Of a stretch of 5,123 bases of DNA, positions 1 to 5,123 are shown piece after piece. Below the pieces are notes generated by a model. It was not told the DNA's origin, did not search any database, and saw only the letters and a program-made list of their open reading frames with translations. This DNA comes from Betaproteobacteria bacterium (GTDB lineage Bacteria; Pseudomonadota; Gammaproteobacteria; Burkholderiales; SG8-39): NCBI GenBank assembly GCA_011391295.1, contig JAABQT010000137.1:1-5123 (forward strand). Direction: 5' to 3'. How positions within the stretch are numbered: position 1 is the stretch's first letter; the number at the start of each line of letters is the position of its first letter. The position numbers and the translations under genes were made by a program.

Positions 1-296
1 CCTTCGCGCTCGTAGTTGTGGTTCACGCCGGCGTGGCTGCTCACCTGCAGGGCCACGGCGTGCAGCCGTTCGGCCGGCACCGCCATGGCCGCGAGCGTGC
101 TCGCGCCCACCGTGTTGGGCCGGAACACGGGCGCGATGCGGTCGATGAGTCCCTGCGACTTCAATTGCCCGAATCTGGCGATCACTTCGTGTTCGTCGAG
201 CGCGCTGGATTTCGCGATCTCGGCGTAGGGCCGCGGCAGCAGCGGGAAGCCGCGCTGCCAGGCGTTGAGCAGGCTGAACCCGGTGGCGTCGAGCAT
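1..296 (-). CDS. nirD: Siroheme decarboxylase subunit, NirD-type (partial, C-terminus outside window)
   Basis: Belongs to the NirD/L/G/H and AhbA/B family. These Lrp/AsnC-like cytoplasmic proteins decarboxylate siroheme to didecarboxysiroheme on the way to heme d1. The visible 98 residues start with the helix-turn-helix-like segment LLNAWQRGFPLLPRPYAEIA (residues 9-28), a family hallmark. RIAPVFRPNTVGAST (53-67) and VNHNYERE (91-98) follow; the conserved His93 region is associated with substrate/heme handling in this family. The ATG at 294-296 is the only sensible start, because an in-frame stop lies at 309-311. It begins one base after the nirF stop (TGA-G-ATG), so translation is probably coupled. 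There is no strong Shine-Dalgarno. Whether this is a stand-alone NirD or a fused NirDL cannot be told, because the gene leaves the window. The family call is secure; the exact paralogue letter rests on its position after nirF. Confidence 0.88.
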   Translation of the reverse strand, partial: MLDATGFSLLNAWQRGFPLLPRPYAEIAKSSALDEHEVIARFGQLKSQGLIDRIAPVFRPNTVGASTLAAMAVPAERLHAVALQVSSHAGVNHNYERE

Positions 297-297
297 C

Positions 298-1446
298 TCA
301 GAATCCGGTCATCGCGCCGCGCGAGGTGAGGAAAATTCCGCTCGGGCTCTGCGCCGGCAGCCGCGCCAGTTCGGCGTAGGTGGCGGTGTCATACACCAGC
401 ACCGCGCCGTCATCGCGCGAGGAGACCCAGACCTGCTCGCCGCGCGGCGTGAATTCCATGTGCAGCACGGCGCGCCCGGGGCGCAGCTCTTTCACCACCC
501 GCATCGCCGCCACGTCGATGACCTGCACCACGTCGTTGCGCGGGAAGGCGAAGTTCACCCACACGCGCCGCGCGCCCGGCTGCGCCACCGCGAATACCGG
601 CTGGCCGTGCACGGCGATGCGCCCCGCCTCGGTCCAGGTGACGCTGTCGAGCACCAGCACCTCGTGGCGGCCGACCGCGGGCAGGAAGATGTAGCGGCCG
701 GCGACCGCCCAGCCGCGCAGGTGCGGCATCTTGTACACGGGCAGCGGCTCCTCGCCGCGGCCGTAGCCGTCGAGGATGCGGCGCGCTCCGGCCTGCGGCG
801 CCCACAGGTCGACGAGCGCGAGGCCGTCCTCGCCGAACAGCCCCGCGATGTAGTGCCGGCCGTTGGGGGTGATGAAGCCGTCATAGGGCTGCTTGCCGAC
901 ACCAACGATCTTGCGCACCTGCGGGCGGCGCGGGTCGGAGGCATCCACGATCCAGATCTCGCCCGTCTCGAACAGGCTGAACACGAAGCGGTTGCCGGGC
1001 GCATCGGCGATGCCCACGACCTTGGCGCCCGTGGGCACCACGGACAGCGGCTCGAGCGTCTGCGCGTCGAAGATGCGGATGCCGCCTGGCACGTAGTTGG
1101 CCACCGCCACCAGGCGCCCGTCCTGCGAGATCGCGCCGCCGATGGAATTGCCTGCCTGGATCACGCGGCGCTCGATGCGCGCGCGCAGCAGGTCGAGCTT
1201 GGTGAGGCCGCCGTCGCGCCCGAACACGTAGGCGTAGCGCCCGTCGCGCGAGAATACCGCCGAGGCATGCGACAGGTCCCCCAGACCCTCGATGTGCCCG
1301 AGGCTGGAGCGGCCGCTGGTTTCGATCAGCATCACCCGCCCGGCGGCGCGCTCGATCACCAGGCCCAGGTCGCCCGTGCCGCGCGGCGGCGGCGTTGCGC
1401 AGGCCGCGATGCCCAGTAGCAGTGCTGCGATTACCGGAAATCTCAT
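298..1446 (-). CDS. nirF: Heme d1 biosynthesis lipoprotein NirF
   Basis: A 382-residue periplasmic protein needed to make the d1 heme of cd1 nitrite reductase; it resembles the d1-binding eight-bladed propeller of NirS. The N-terminus MRFPVIAALLLGIAACATPP has a lipobox-like I-A-A-C with Cys16, so export and lipid anchoring are expected, as reported for Pseudomonas NirF. The segment LSHASAVFSRDGRYAYVFGR (58-77) parallels the NirS stretch holding its axial d1 ligand (HISRMSASGRYLLVIGRD), which puts His60 in the ligand position. Repeated blade endings follow, such as DGRLVAVANY, GRYIFLPAV and GEQVWVSSRD. The start ATG overlaps the nirC stop (ATGA at 1443-1446), with an AAGGGA ribosome site 8 bases upstream. 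A longer in-frame reading exists upstream, but it lies inside nirC and lacks the signal. The precise chemical step of NirF in the pathway is not settled. Length is near the family norm. Confidence 0.95.
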   Translation of the reverse strand: MRFPVIAALLLGIAACATPPPRGTGDLGLVIERAAGRVMLIETSGRSSLGHIEGLGDLSHASAVFSRDGRYAYVFGRDGGLTKLDLLRARIERRVIQAGNSIGGAISQDGRLVAVANYVPGGIRIFDAQTLEPLSVVPTGAKVVGIADAPGNRFVFSLFETGEIWIVDASDPRRPQVRKIVGVGKQPYDGFITPNGRHYIAGLFGEDGLALVDLWAPQAGARRILDGYGRGEEPLPVYKMPHLRGWAVAGRYIFLPAVGRHEVLVLDSVTWTEAGRIAVHGQPVFAVAQPGARRVWVNFAFPRNDVVQVIDVAAMRVVKELRPGRAVLHMEFTPRGEQVWVSSRDDGAVLVYDTATYAELARLPAQSPSGIFLTSRGAMTGF

Positions 1447-1760
1447 TTGGGTAGTCCCTTTTTCAGCTGCTCCACCATCCAGCGGGCTTCGGCTTGCGTC
1501 AGGAAAGCGCCCCAGGGCGGCATCGGCGTGCCGCGCCGCCCCTGCAGGATCACGAAGCTCAATTGGTCCGCGTCCTTGGCGGCGAGCGCTGCCGGCTCGA
1601 GCGAGGGGCCGAGGCCGCCTTTCAGCGTCAGGCCGTGGCAGGCGCCGCAGTCCTGGCGCAGCAGATGCAGTATTTCCGCGCGCCGGGCGGGGGCTGGAGC
1701 GCCCGCCAGCGCCGTGGTGCAAACCGCCGCGAGCGCCAGCATCGCCAGGAATCGAAGCAT
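1443..1760 (-). CDS. nirC: Periplasmic cytochrome c, NirC-type
   Basis: A 105-residue monoheme c-type cytochrome. It has a clear Sec signal peptide (MLRFLAMLALAAVCTTALAG, cleavage likely near residue 19-21). The heme-binding CGACH motif is at residues 38-42, and Met80 in GTPMPPWG is the likely sixth ligand. NirC (cytochrome c55x) is known as an electron carrier able to reduce cd1 nitrite reductase and is implicated in maturing d1-containing NirS. Its position as first gene before nirF fits the nirC-F-D order of known nir clusters. The ATG at 1758-1760 gives the whole signal peptide. No Shine-Dalgarno is visible in front of it (CACGCTAGCGCC precedes), so a leaderless or very short-leader transcript is possible. 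A DNR/FNR-type box is centred 40.5 bases upstream. Alternative identity: another small class I cytochrome such as NirM, but NirC fits context and size better. Confidence 0.88.
   Translation of the reverse strand: MLRFLAMLALAAVCTTALAGAPAPARRAEILHLLRQDCGACHGLTLKGGLGPSLEPAALAAKDADQLSFVILQGRRGTPMPPWGAFLTQAEARWMVEQLKKGLPK
1455..1460 (-). promoter_or_regulatory. Ribosome binding site of nirF
   Basis: On the minus strand AAGGGA lies 8 bases before the nirF ATG, inside the last codons of nirC. It supports the ATG at 1444-1446 over the longer in-frame reading and, with the ATGA overlap, suggests translational coupling of nirC and nirF. Confidence 0.6.
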
Positions 1761-1793
1761 GGCGCTAGCGTGCCGCAGGACGGCGGCGGAGAT

Positions 1794-1807
1794 TTAACCT
1801 AGATCAA
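1794..1807. promoter_or_regulatory. DNR/NNR (FNR/CRP-family) operator between divergent nir operons
   Basis: The plus strand reads TTAACCTAGATCAA; the minus strand reads TTGAT-CTAG-GTTAA. This matches the denitrification-regulator consensus TTGAT-N4-GTCAA at 9 of 10 positions and the FNR consensus TTGAT-N4-ATCAA at 8 of 10. It is the only such site in the intergenic region. Its centre (1800.5) is 40.5 bases from the nirC start codon and 41.5 bases from the cobA ATG at 1842, so one dimer may serve both directions. Which family member binds (Dnr, Nnr, Fnr) cannot be decided from sequence. Confidence 0.7.
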
Positions 1808-1828
1808 TGCCGCAGCCCGGAGCGCCCC

Positions 1829-1834
1829 TAAAGT
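1829..1834 (+). promoter_or_regulatory. Possible -10 element for cobA
   Basis: TAAAGT matches TATAAT at 4 of 6 positions. It lies at the distance expected when the operator at 1794-1807 sits at about -41.5, and would place transcription start near 1841-1842. If true, the GTG at 1833 is not transcribed as a start and the ATG at 1842 is used. No comparable -10 was found in the nirC direction. Weak evidence. Confidence 0.3.
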
Positions 1835-1841
1835 GGAGTCC

Positions 1842-2684
1842 ATGGATATTGCGTCCGCCGCGCGCCGGGCCAGCCTGCTGGGCGCGCTCGAGACGTGGCT
1901 GCCGGAGGAGGAGGTGCCTCCCGGCGGTTTCGTCAGCCTGGTCGGGGCGGGGCCCGGCAATCCCGAGCTGCTCACGCTACGCGCATTGCGCGTCATGCAA
2001 CGCGCGCACGTGGTGCTGTACGACCATCTGGTGGCGCGCGAGCTGCTCGATTTCGTGCGGCGCGACGCCGAGCGCCTCTACGTGGGCAAGGTGCGGGACC
2101 GGCACGCGCTCGGCCAGCACGAGATCAACGACCTGATGGTGCGCCTGGCGCGTGAGGGCAGGCGGGTGGTGCGCCTCAAGGGCGGCGACCCATTCATCTT
2201 CGGGCGCGGCGGCGAGGAGATCGAGGCGCTTGCCGCGCAGGGCATTGCCTTCGAAGTGGTCCCCGGGGTGACGGCGGCGGCAGGCGCGGCGGCCTACGCC
2301 GGCATCCCGCTCACGCATCGCGACTACGCTCAGTCCTGCGTGTTCGTCACCGGGCACCAGATGAACGGCTCGCTGCAGCTCGACTGGCGCTCGATCGCGC
2401 GGCCCCAGCAGACCATCGCCGTGTACATGGGCGTGGGCGGCCTCGAGACGATCTGCAGGCGTCTCATCGAGCAGGGCCTCGCCCCCGACCTGCCGGCGGC
2501 GCTGGTGGAAAAGGCGACGCTGCCGGAGCAGCGCGTGATCGAGGGCACGCTCGCCACGCTGCCGTCGGCGGCCGCCGGCGCGGCGGTGAAGCCGCCGGCG
2601 CTGCTCATCGTCGGCGAGGTGGTGCGGCTGCGCGGGCAGCTCGCCTGGTTCGGCGCGCAGGCCTGCGCGTTGCAGGAGCAATGA
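1842..2684 (+). CDS. cobA: Uroporphyrinogen-III C-methyltransferase (SUMT; NirE-like)
   Basis: Methylates uroporphyrinogen III at C2 and C7 with S-adenosylmethionine to give precorrin-2, the branch point to siroheme, cobalamin and heme d1; cytoplasmic. The 280 residues hold the family motifs in order: [15 protein letters not shown] (31-45), VVLYDHLV (57-64), [18 protein letters not shown] (109-126), [10 protein letters not shown] (139-148), [13 protein letters not shown] (153-165) and VTGH (169-172). Asp61 matches the catalytic Asp248 of E. coli CysG. Asn40 replaces the usual Asp of GPGD. It is a stand-alone methyltransferase without the CysG dehydrogenase/chelatase domain. The ATG at 1842 is preferred because the operator spacing and possible -10 point to it, although its GGAG is only 3 bases upstream. 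A GTG at 1833 would add three residues. Divergent from nirCFD through a shared operator, it likely acts as NirE for heme d1. Its stop overlaps the next start (ATGA). Confidence 0.94.
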   Translation: MDIASAARRASLLGALETWLPEEEVPPGGFVSLVGAGPGNPELLTLRALRVMQRAHVVLYDHLVARELLDFVRRDAERLYVGKVRDRHALGQHEINDLMVRLAREGRRVVRLKGGDPFIFGRGGEEIEALAAQGIAFEVVPGVTAAAGAAAYAGIPLTHRDYAQSCVFVTGHQMNGSLQLDWRSIARPQQTIAVYMGVGGLETICRRLIEQGLAPDLPAALVEKATLPEQRVIEGTLATLPSAAAGAAVKPPALLIVGEVVRLRGQLAWFGAQACALQEQ

Positions 2685-3802
2685 CGATCCTGCGTCTTGG
2701 CGGCCGGGAAGCGCGGCCTCTGGTGCAGGGCGGCATGGGAGTCGGGGTGTCGGCGCACAGCCTCGCGGCGGCAGTGGCGCGCGAGGACTGCGTGGGCACC
2801 ATCTCCAGCATCGATCTGCGCCGCCTGCATCCAGACCTGATGCTGGCGACCGGACGCTCGCGTGACAAGCAGGCGGTCGAGCAGGCGAACCTGACCGCGC
2901 TGGAGCGCGAGATCGGCGCCGCGCGCGAGGCGAGCGGCGGGCGCGGCGCGATCGCGGTCAACGTGATGCGCGCGGTGTCGCAATACGCCGACTACGTGCG
3001 CACCTCCTGCGCCGCCGGCGCCGACGCGATCGTCGCCGGTGCGGGGCTCGCTGTCGACCTGCCGGAGCTGGCGCGCGACTGGCCGCGCGTGGCACTGGTG
3101 CCGATCGTGTCGGAGGCGCGCGCTGCCTCCGTCATCGCGCGACGCTGGAAGAGGCACGGCCGCGCGCCGGACGCGATCGTGGTGGAGCATCCGCGCTATG
3201 CGGGCGGTCACCTGGGCGCCACGCGGCTGGAGGAAGTCGCCGATTCGCGCTTCGATTTCGAGCGCGTGCTGCCCGAGATCCGCGCCGCGCTGCACGAGGC
3301 CGGGCTGGACGCCGACCGCGTGCCGCTGATCGCGGCCGGCGGCATCAACTCGCCGCAACGCGCGCGCGCCGCGCTCGCCGCCGGCGCCGCGGCGGTGCAG
3401 GTCGGAACGCCGTTCGCGGTCACCGAGGAGTGCGACGCGCATGCGAACTTCAAGCGCGTGCTCGCCGGCGCGCGCGACGAGGACATCGTGGTGTTCATGA
3501 GCGTCGCCGGCCTGCCGGCGCGCGCGGTGCGCACGCCCTGGCTGGCGCGCTACCTGGAGAAGGAAGCGATCTTCAAGGGGCAGGCGAAATTGCGCCAGTG
3601 CACCCTCGCCTGGGACTGCCTCGCGCACTGCGGGCTGCGCGACGGGATGCCGCAGGCCGGGCAGTTCTGCATCGACCATCACCTCGCCGCCGCGCTGCGC
3701 GGCGATGTCGAGCACGGCCTGTTCTTCCGCGGCTCCGAGCCGGTGCCTTTCGGCGCCGAGATCAGGCCGGTGCGCGACCTGGTGGGCTATCTGCTCGACT
3801 GA
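2681..3802 (+). CDS. Nitronate monooxygenase-family FMN oxidoreductase
   Basis: A 373-residue TIM-barrel flavoprotein of the nitronate monooxygenase / 2-nitropropane dioxygenase family (also related to FabK), which binds FMN and oxidises nitronates or reduces enoyl substrates. Seen in order: QGGMGVGVS (16-24) at the barrel entrance; YAGGHLGA (173-180), whose His177 is in the place of the family's catalytic His; LIAAGGI (216-222); and AAVQVGTPF (237-245), which typically binds the FMN phosphate. The C-terminal part carries Cys307, Cys313, Cys317 and Cys330, then [15 protein letters not shown] (341-355). This cysteine-bearing tail resembles a subgroup of the family and could hold a metal or Fe-S centre. 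The start overlaps the cobA stop (ATGA), with AGGAG two bases before it, so it is made together with SUMT under the same nir-type operator. The true substrate is unknown. Its 3' end overlaps convergent nrdG by 41 bases. Confidence 0.85.
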   Translation: MTILRLGGREARPLVQGGMGVGVSAHSLAAAVAREDCVGTISSIDLRRLHPDLMLATGRSRDKQAVEQANLTALEREIGAAREASGGRGAIAVNVMRAVSQYADYVRTSCAAGADAIVAGAGLAVDLPELARDWPRVALVPIVSEARAASVIARRWKRHGRAPDAIVVEHPRYAGGHLGATRLEEVADSRFDFERVLPEIRAALHEAGLDADRVPLIAAGGINSPQRARAALAAGAAAVQVGTPFAVTEECDAHANFKRVLAGARDEDIVVFMSVAGLPARAVRTPWLARYLEKEAIFKGQAKLRQCTLAWDCLAHCGLRDGMPQAGQFCIDHHLAAALRGDVEHGLFFRGSEPVPFGAEIRPVRDLVGYLLD

Positions 3803-4280
3803 TGGTGTGGAACTCGCTGGCGACGCCGCTGGCGAGGACCAGGTCGCGGCTCATCTGCGCGCGGCGCGCGCTGCCGCGCGCGCCGGTGACGCGCTCGTGC
3901 TCCCCGAACGGCGCCTTCACGTCCATCGCCACCCAGTCCACCAGCGGCAGCACCTCGACCAGGCGCCGCGGCACGATGCCGGCGGTGTGCAATCCGACCA
4001 GATAGCCGAGCGCGCGCACCTCGCGCATCGCTGAGGCGAGGCCCGGCTGCTGGGTGGGCTCGCCGCCGCTGAACACCACCGCGTCGAGCAGGCCGCGGCG
4101 CCGCGCGAGGAACGCGCGCACGTCGCGCCAGGGAATTTCATGGCTGCCGCGCGCCGGGCGCAGGTGCGGGTTGTGGCAGTAGCCGCAGCGCCAGGCGCAG
4201 CCCTGGCAATGCACCACCGCCGCCAGCTTGCCCGGGTAGTCGTTCGCCGAGAGCCGGGTCAGGCCGCCGACCCTGAGCAC
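3762..4280 (-). CDS. nrdG: Anaerobic ribonucleotide reductase activase NrdG, C-terminally truncated
   Basis: A radical-SAM enzyme that uses a [4Fe-4S] cluster and S-adenosylmethionine to generate the glycyl radical on NrdD. The 172-residue reading has the N-terminus LRVGGLTRLSANDYPGKLAA, the cluster motif C28-x3-C32-x2-C35 followed by HNP, and VVFSGGEPT (68-76) for SAM binding. GLHTAGIVPRR (96-106) and VDWVAMDVKAPF (114-125) follow, all typical of the longer (about 220-235 residue) bacterial NrdG form. The GTG at 4278-4280 is chosen because AGGAGG lies four bases upstream and the family N-terminus begins there. It overlaps the end of nrdD by 22 bases. Family resemblance ends at about Thr159 (SGVASEFHT). 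The last 13 residues are read from the antisense of the nitronate monooxygenase gene, so roughly 50-60 residues, including the last barrel strand, are missing. It may be inactive (pseudogene) or impaired. Family call sure; functional state not. Confidence 0.85.
   Translation of the reverse strand: MLRVGGLTRLSANDYPGKLAAVVHCQGCAWRCGYCHNPHLRPARGSHEIPWRDVRAFLARRRGLLDAVVFSGGEPTQQPGLASAMREVRALGYLVGLHTAGIVPRRLVEVLPLVDWVAMDVKAPFGEHERVTGARGSARRAQMSRDLVLASGVASEFHTISRADSPPGRAPA
3803..3804. other. Probable rearrangement junction
   Basis: To the right, the minus strand encodes recognisable NrdG up to codon 159 (ending at 3804). To the left, the plus-strand nitronate monooxygenase ends with a stop at 3800-3802. 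No base separates the two beyond the junction, no terminator hairpin lies between the convergent genes, and no repeat or insertion-sequence end is visible. This is inferred from the abrupt end of family similarity; an assembly join could look the same. Confidence 0.55.
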
Positions 4281-5123
4281 TGCGCCTCCTCGAAGAACTT
4301 GCGCTCGTGGAACTCGCCCTGCTTGCCCTGGTTGAACGAGGACACCGGGCGGTGGTAGCCCATCACGCGCGTCCAGATCTCGCAGGCCGACGCGCACTGC
4401 GGGCAGCTCTCGTGCTCGCCCGCGAGATAGCCGTGGCTCGGGCAGATGGAGAACGTGGGGGTCACCGTGATGTAGGGCAGGCGGAAGCGCGAGAGCGCGC
4501 GGCGCACCAGCGTCTTGCAGGCATCCGCAGAACTCACGCGCTCGGTCATGTACAGGTGCAGCACCGTGCCGCCGGTGTACTTCGCCTGCAGGTCCTCCTG
4601 GCGCTCGAGCGCCTCGAAGGGATCGTCGGTGAAGCCCACCGGCAGCTGCGAGGAGTTGGTGTAGAAGGGCATCTGCGCCGTGCCCGCCTGCAGGATGCCG
4701 GGGTAGCGCTTGCGGTCCTCCTTGGCGAAGCGGTAGGTGGTGCCTTCCGCCGGCGTCGCCTCGAGGTTGTAGAGGTGGCCGGTCTGTTCCTGGAACTCGA
4801 CCATGCGCGCGCGCACGTGATCGAGCACACGGCAGGCAAACGCGTGCCCCCATTCGCTCGTGATGTCGTGCTCGTCGCCGGTGAAGTTGCGGATCATCTC
4901 GTTCAACCCGTTCACGCCGAGCGTGGAGAAGTGGTTGCGCAGCGTGCCGAGGTAGCGCTTGGTATAGGGGAACAGTCCCGCGTCCATGTGGCGCTGGATC
5001 ACCTTGCGCTTGATCTCCAGGCTCGCGCGGCCGAGCTCGAGCAGCTCGTCGACGCGCGCGAGCAGCGCGGCCTCGTCGCCGCGGTGCAGGTGGCCCAGGC
5101 GCGCGCAGTTGAGCGTCACCACG
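4259..5123 (-). CDS. nrdD: Anaerobic (class III) ribonucleoside-triphosphate reductase NrdD, C-terminal part
   Basis: Oxygen-sensitive glycyl-radical enzyme that reduces ribonucleoside triphosphates to deoxynucleotides without oxygen; cytoplasmic, activated by NrdG. About 287 C-terminal residues are visible and the frame is open at the right window edge, so the true start lies outside (the whole family is roughly 600-700 residues). Counting from the codon at 5120-5122: NLEATPAEGTTYRFAKEDR (119-137) and MPFYTNSSQLPVG (151-163) are typical. C227, C240, C243 and C247 form the C-terminal zinc site (ICPSHGYLAGEHESCPQC, then SAC). RVMGYHRP holds the glycyl-radical Gly255, followed by SSFNQGKQGEFHERKFF (261-277). 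The last residues overlap the nrdG start by 22 bases, indicating one operon with coupled translation. No promoter is visible because the 5' end is missing. Confidence 0.95.
   Translation of the reverse strand, partial: VVTLNCARLGHLHRGDEAALLARVDELLELGRASLEIKRKVIQRHMDAGLFPYTKRYLGTLRNHFSTLGVNGLNEMIRNFTGDEHDITSEWGHAFACRVLDHVRARMVEFQEQTGHLYNLEATPAEGTTYRFAKEDRKRYPGILQAGTAQMPFYTNSSQLPVGFTDDPFEALERQEDLQAKYTGGTVLHLYMTERVSSADACKTLVRRALSRFRLPYITVTPTFSICPSHGYLAGEHESCPQCASACEIWTRVMGYHRPVSSFNQGKQGEFHERKFFEEAQCSGSAA
4285..4290 (-). promoter_or_regulatory. Ribosome binding site of nrdG
   Basis: AGGAGG on the minus strand, inside the last nrdD codons, lies four bases before the GTG at 4280. It is a full consensus Shine-Dalgarno and decides the GTG start, since no ATG occurs at the family N-terminus. 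Confidence 0.75.

Noticed and set aside
265..1419. Long open frame on the plus strand (384 codons) opposite nirF
   Set aside because: It is the complement shadow of nirF in high-GC DNA; the translation is rich in Arg/His/Ala, with no recognisable domain and no ribosome site.
1447..1722. N-terminal extension of nirF into nirC
   Set aside because: It would bury the lipoprotein signal peptide; the ATG at 1446 has a ribosome site and an ATGA overlap, and the upstream stretch is the nirC coding sequence in another frame.
1763..1768. GCTAGC palindrome before nirC as a promoter element or operator
   Set aside because: Six-base palindrome with no match to a -10 box and no second copy; likely chance.
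1833..1841. GTG at 1833 as start of cobA
   Set aside because: Not excluded, but GGAG is 10 bases away and the codon falls inside a possible -10 element; the ATG at 1842 fits the operator spacing better.
2330..3715. Long open frame on the minus strand (461 codons) across cobA and the flavoenzyme gene
   Set aside because: Shadow of two well-supported plus-strand genes; low-complexity Arg/Ala/His translation that crosses their boundary.
3600..3803. A frameshift that would restore the NrdG C-terminus
   Set aside because: The other two minus-strand frames left of 3803 were read by eye; one gives an early stop and the other an Arg/His-rich stretch, neither resembling the family's usual TVHPxLL continuation. 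The plus strand there codes convincingly for the flavoenzyme.
3855..3890. GC-rich alternating GCGCGC run as a possible terminator hairpin between the convergent genes
   Set aside because: It lies inside nrdG codons, has no T-tract, and such runs occur throughout this GC-rich window.

Overview
This GC-rich window looks like a piece of a chromosome from a denitrifying proteobacterium, most likely a betaproteobacterium. That placement rests on GC content, codon style and protein resemblance read by eye, so it is an inference. No RNA genes, insertion sequences or CRISPR arrays were seen, and almost every base is coding.

Left part (1-1760, minus strand): a tightly packed heme d1 biosynthesis / cd1 nitrite reductase maturation operon. 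Read in the direction of transcription it is nirC (small periplasmic cytochrome c), nirF (periplasmic lipoprotein with a NirS-like d1-heme propeller) and a nirD-type siroheme decarboxylase subunit that runs off the left edge. nirC and nirF overlap by ATGA, and nirF and nirD are one base apart. The C-F-D order is the one known from Pseudomonas nir clusters.

Middle (1761-1841): a short divergent promoter region carrying TTAAC-CTAG-ATCAA. On the minus strand this reads TTGAT-CTAG-GTTAA, a 9/10 match to a DNR/NNR-type (FNR/CRP family) box. It sits midway between nirC and the plus-strand gene, so one anaerobic/NO-responsive regulator could switch both operons.

Right of the promoter (1842-3802, plus strand): a uroporphyrinogen-III C-methyltransferase (cobA; it can serve as NirE, the first committed step to siroheme and heme d1), coupled by ATGA overlap to an FMN-dependent nitronate monooxygenase-family protein with a C-terminal cysteine cluster.

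Right end (3762-5123, minus strand): the class III anaerobic ribonucleotide reductase pair, nrdD (only its C-terminal part lies in the window) and nrdG (radical-SAM activase), overlapping by 22 bases. The recognisable NrdG sequence stops one base after the stop codon of the convergent nitronate monooxygenase gene. The last 13 NrdG residues are read from the antisense of that gene, which suggests a rearrangement breakpoint that removed the 3' end of nrdG.

Together the genes serve anaerobic life: making the d1 cofactor for nitrite respiration, and making dNTPs without oxygen.
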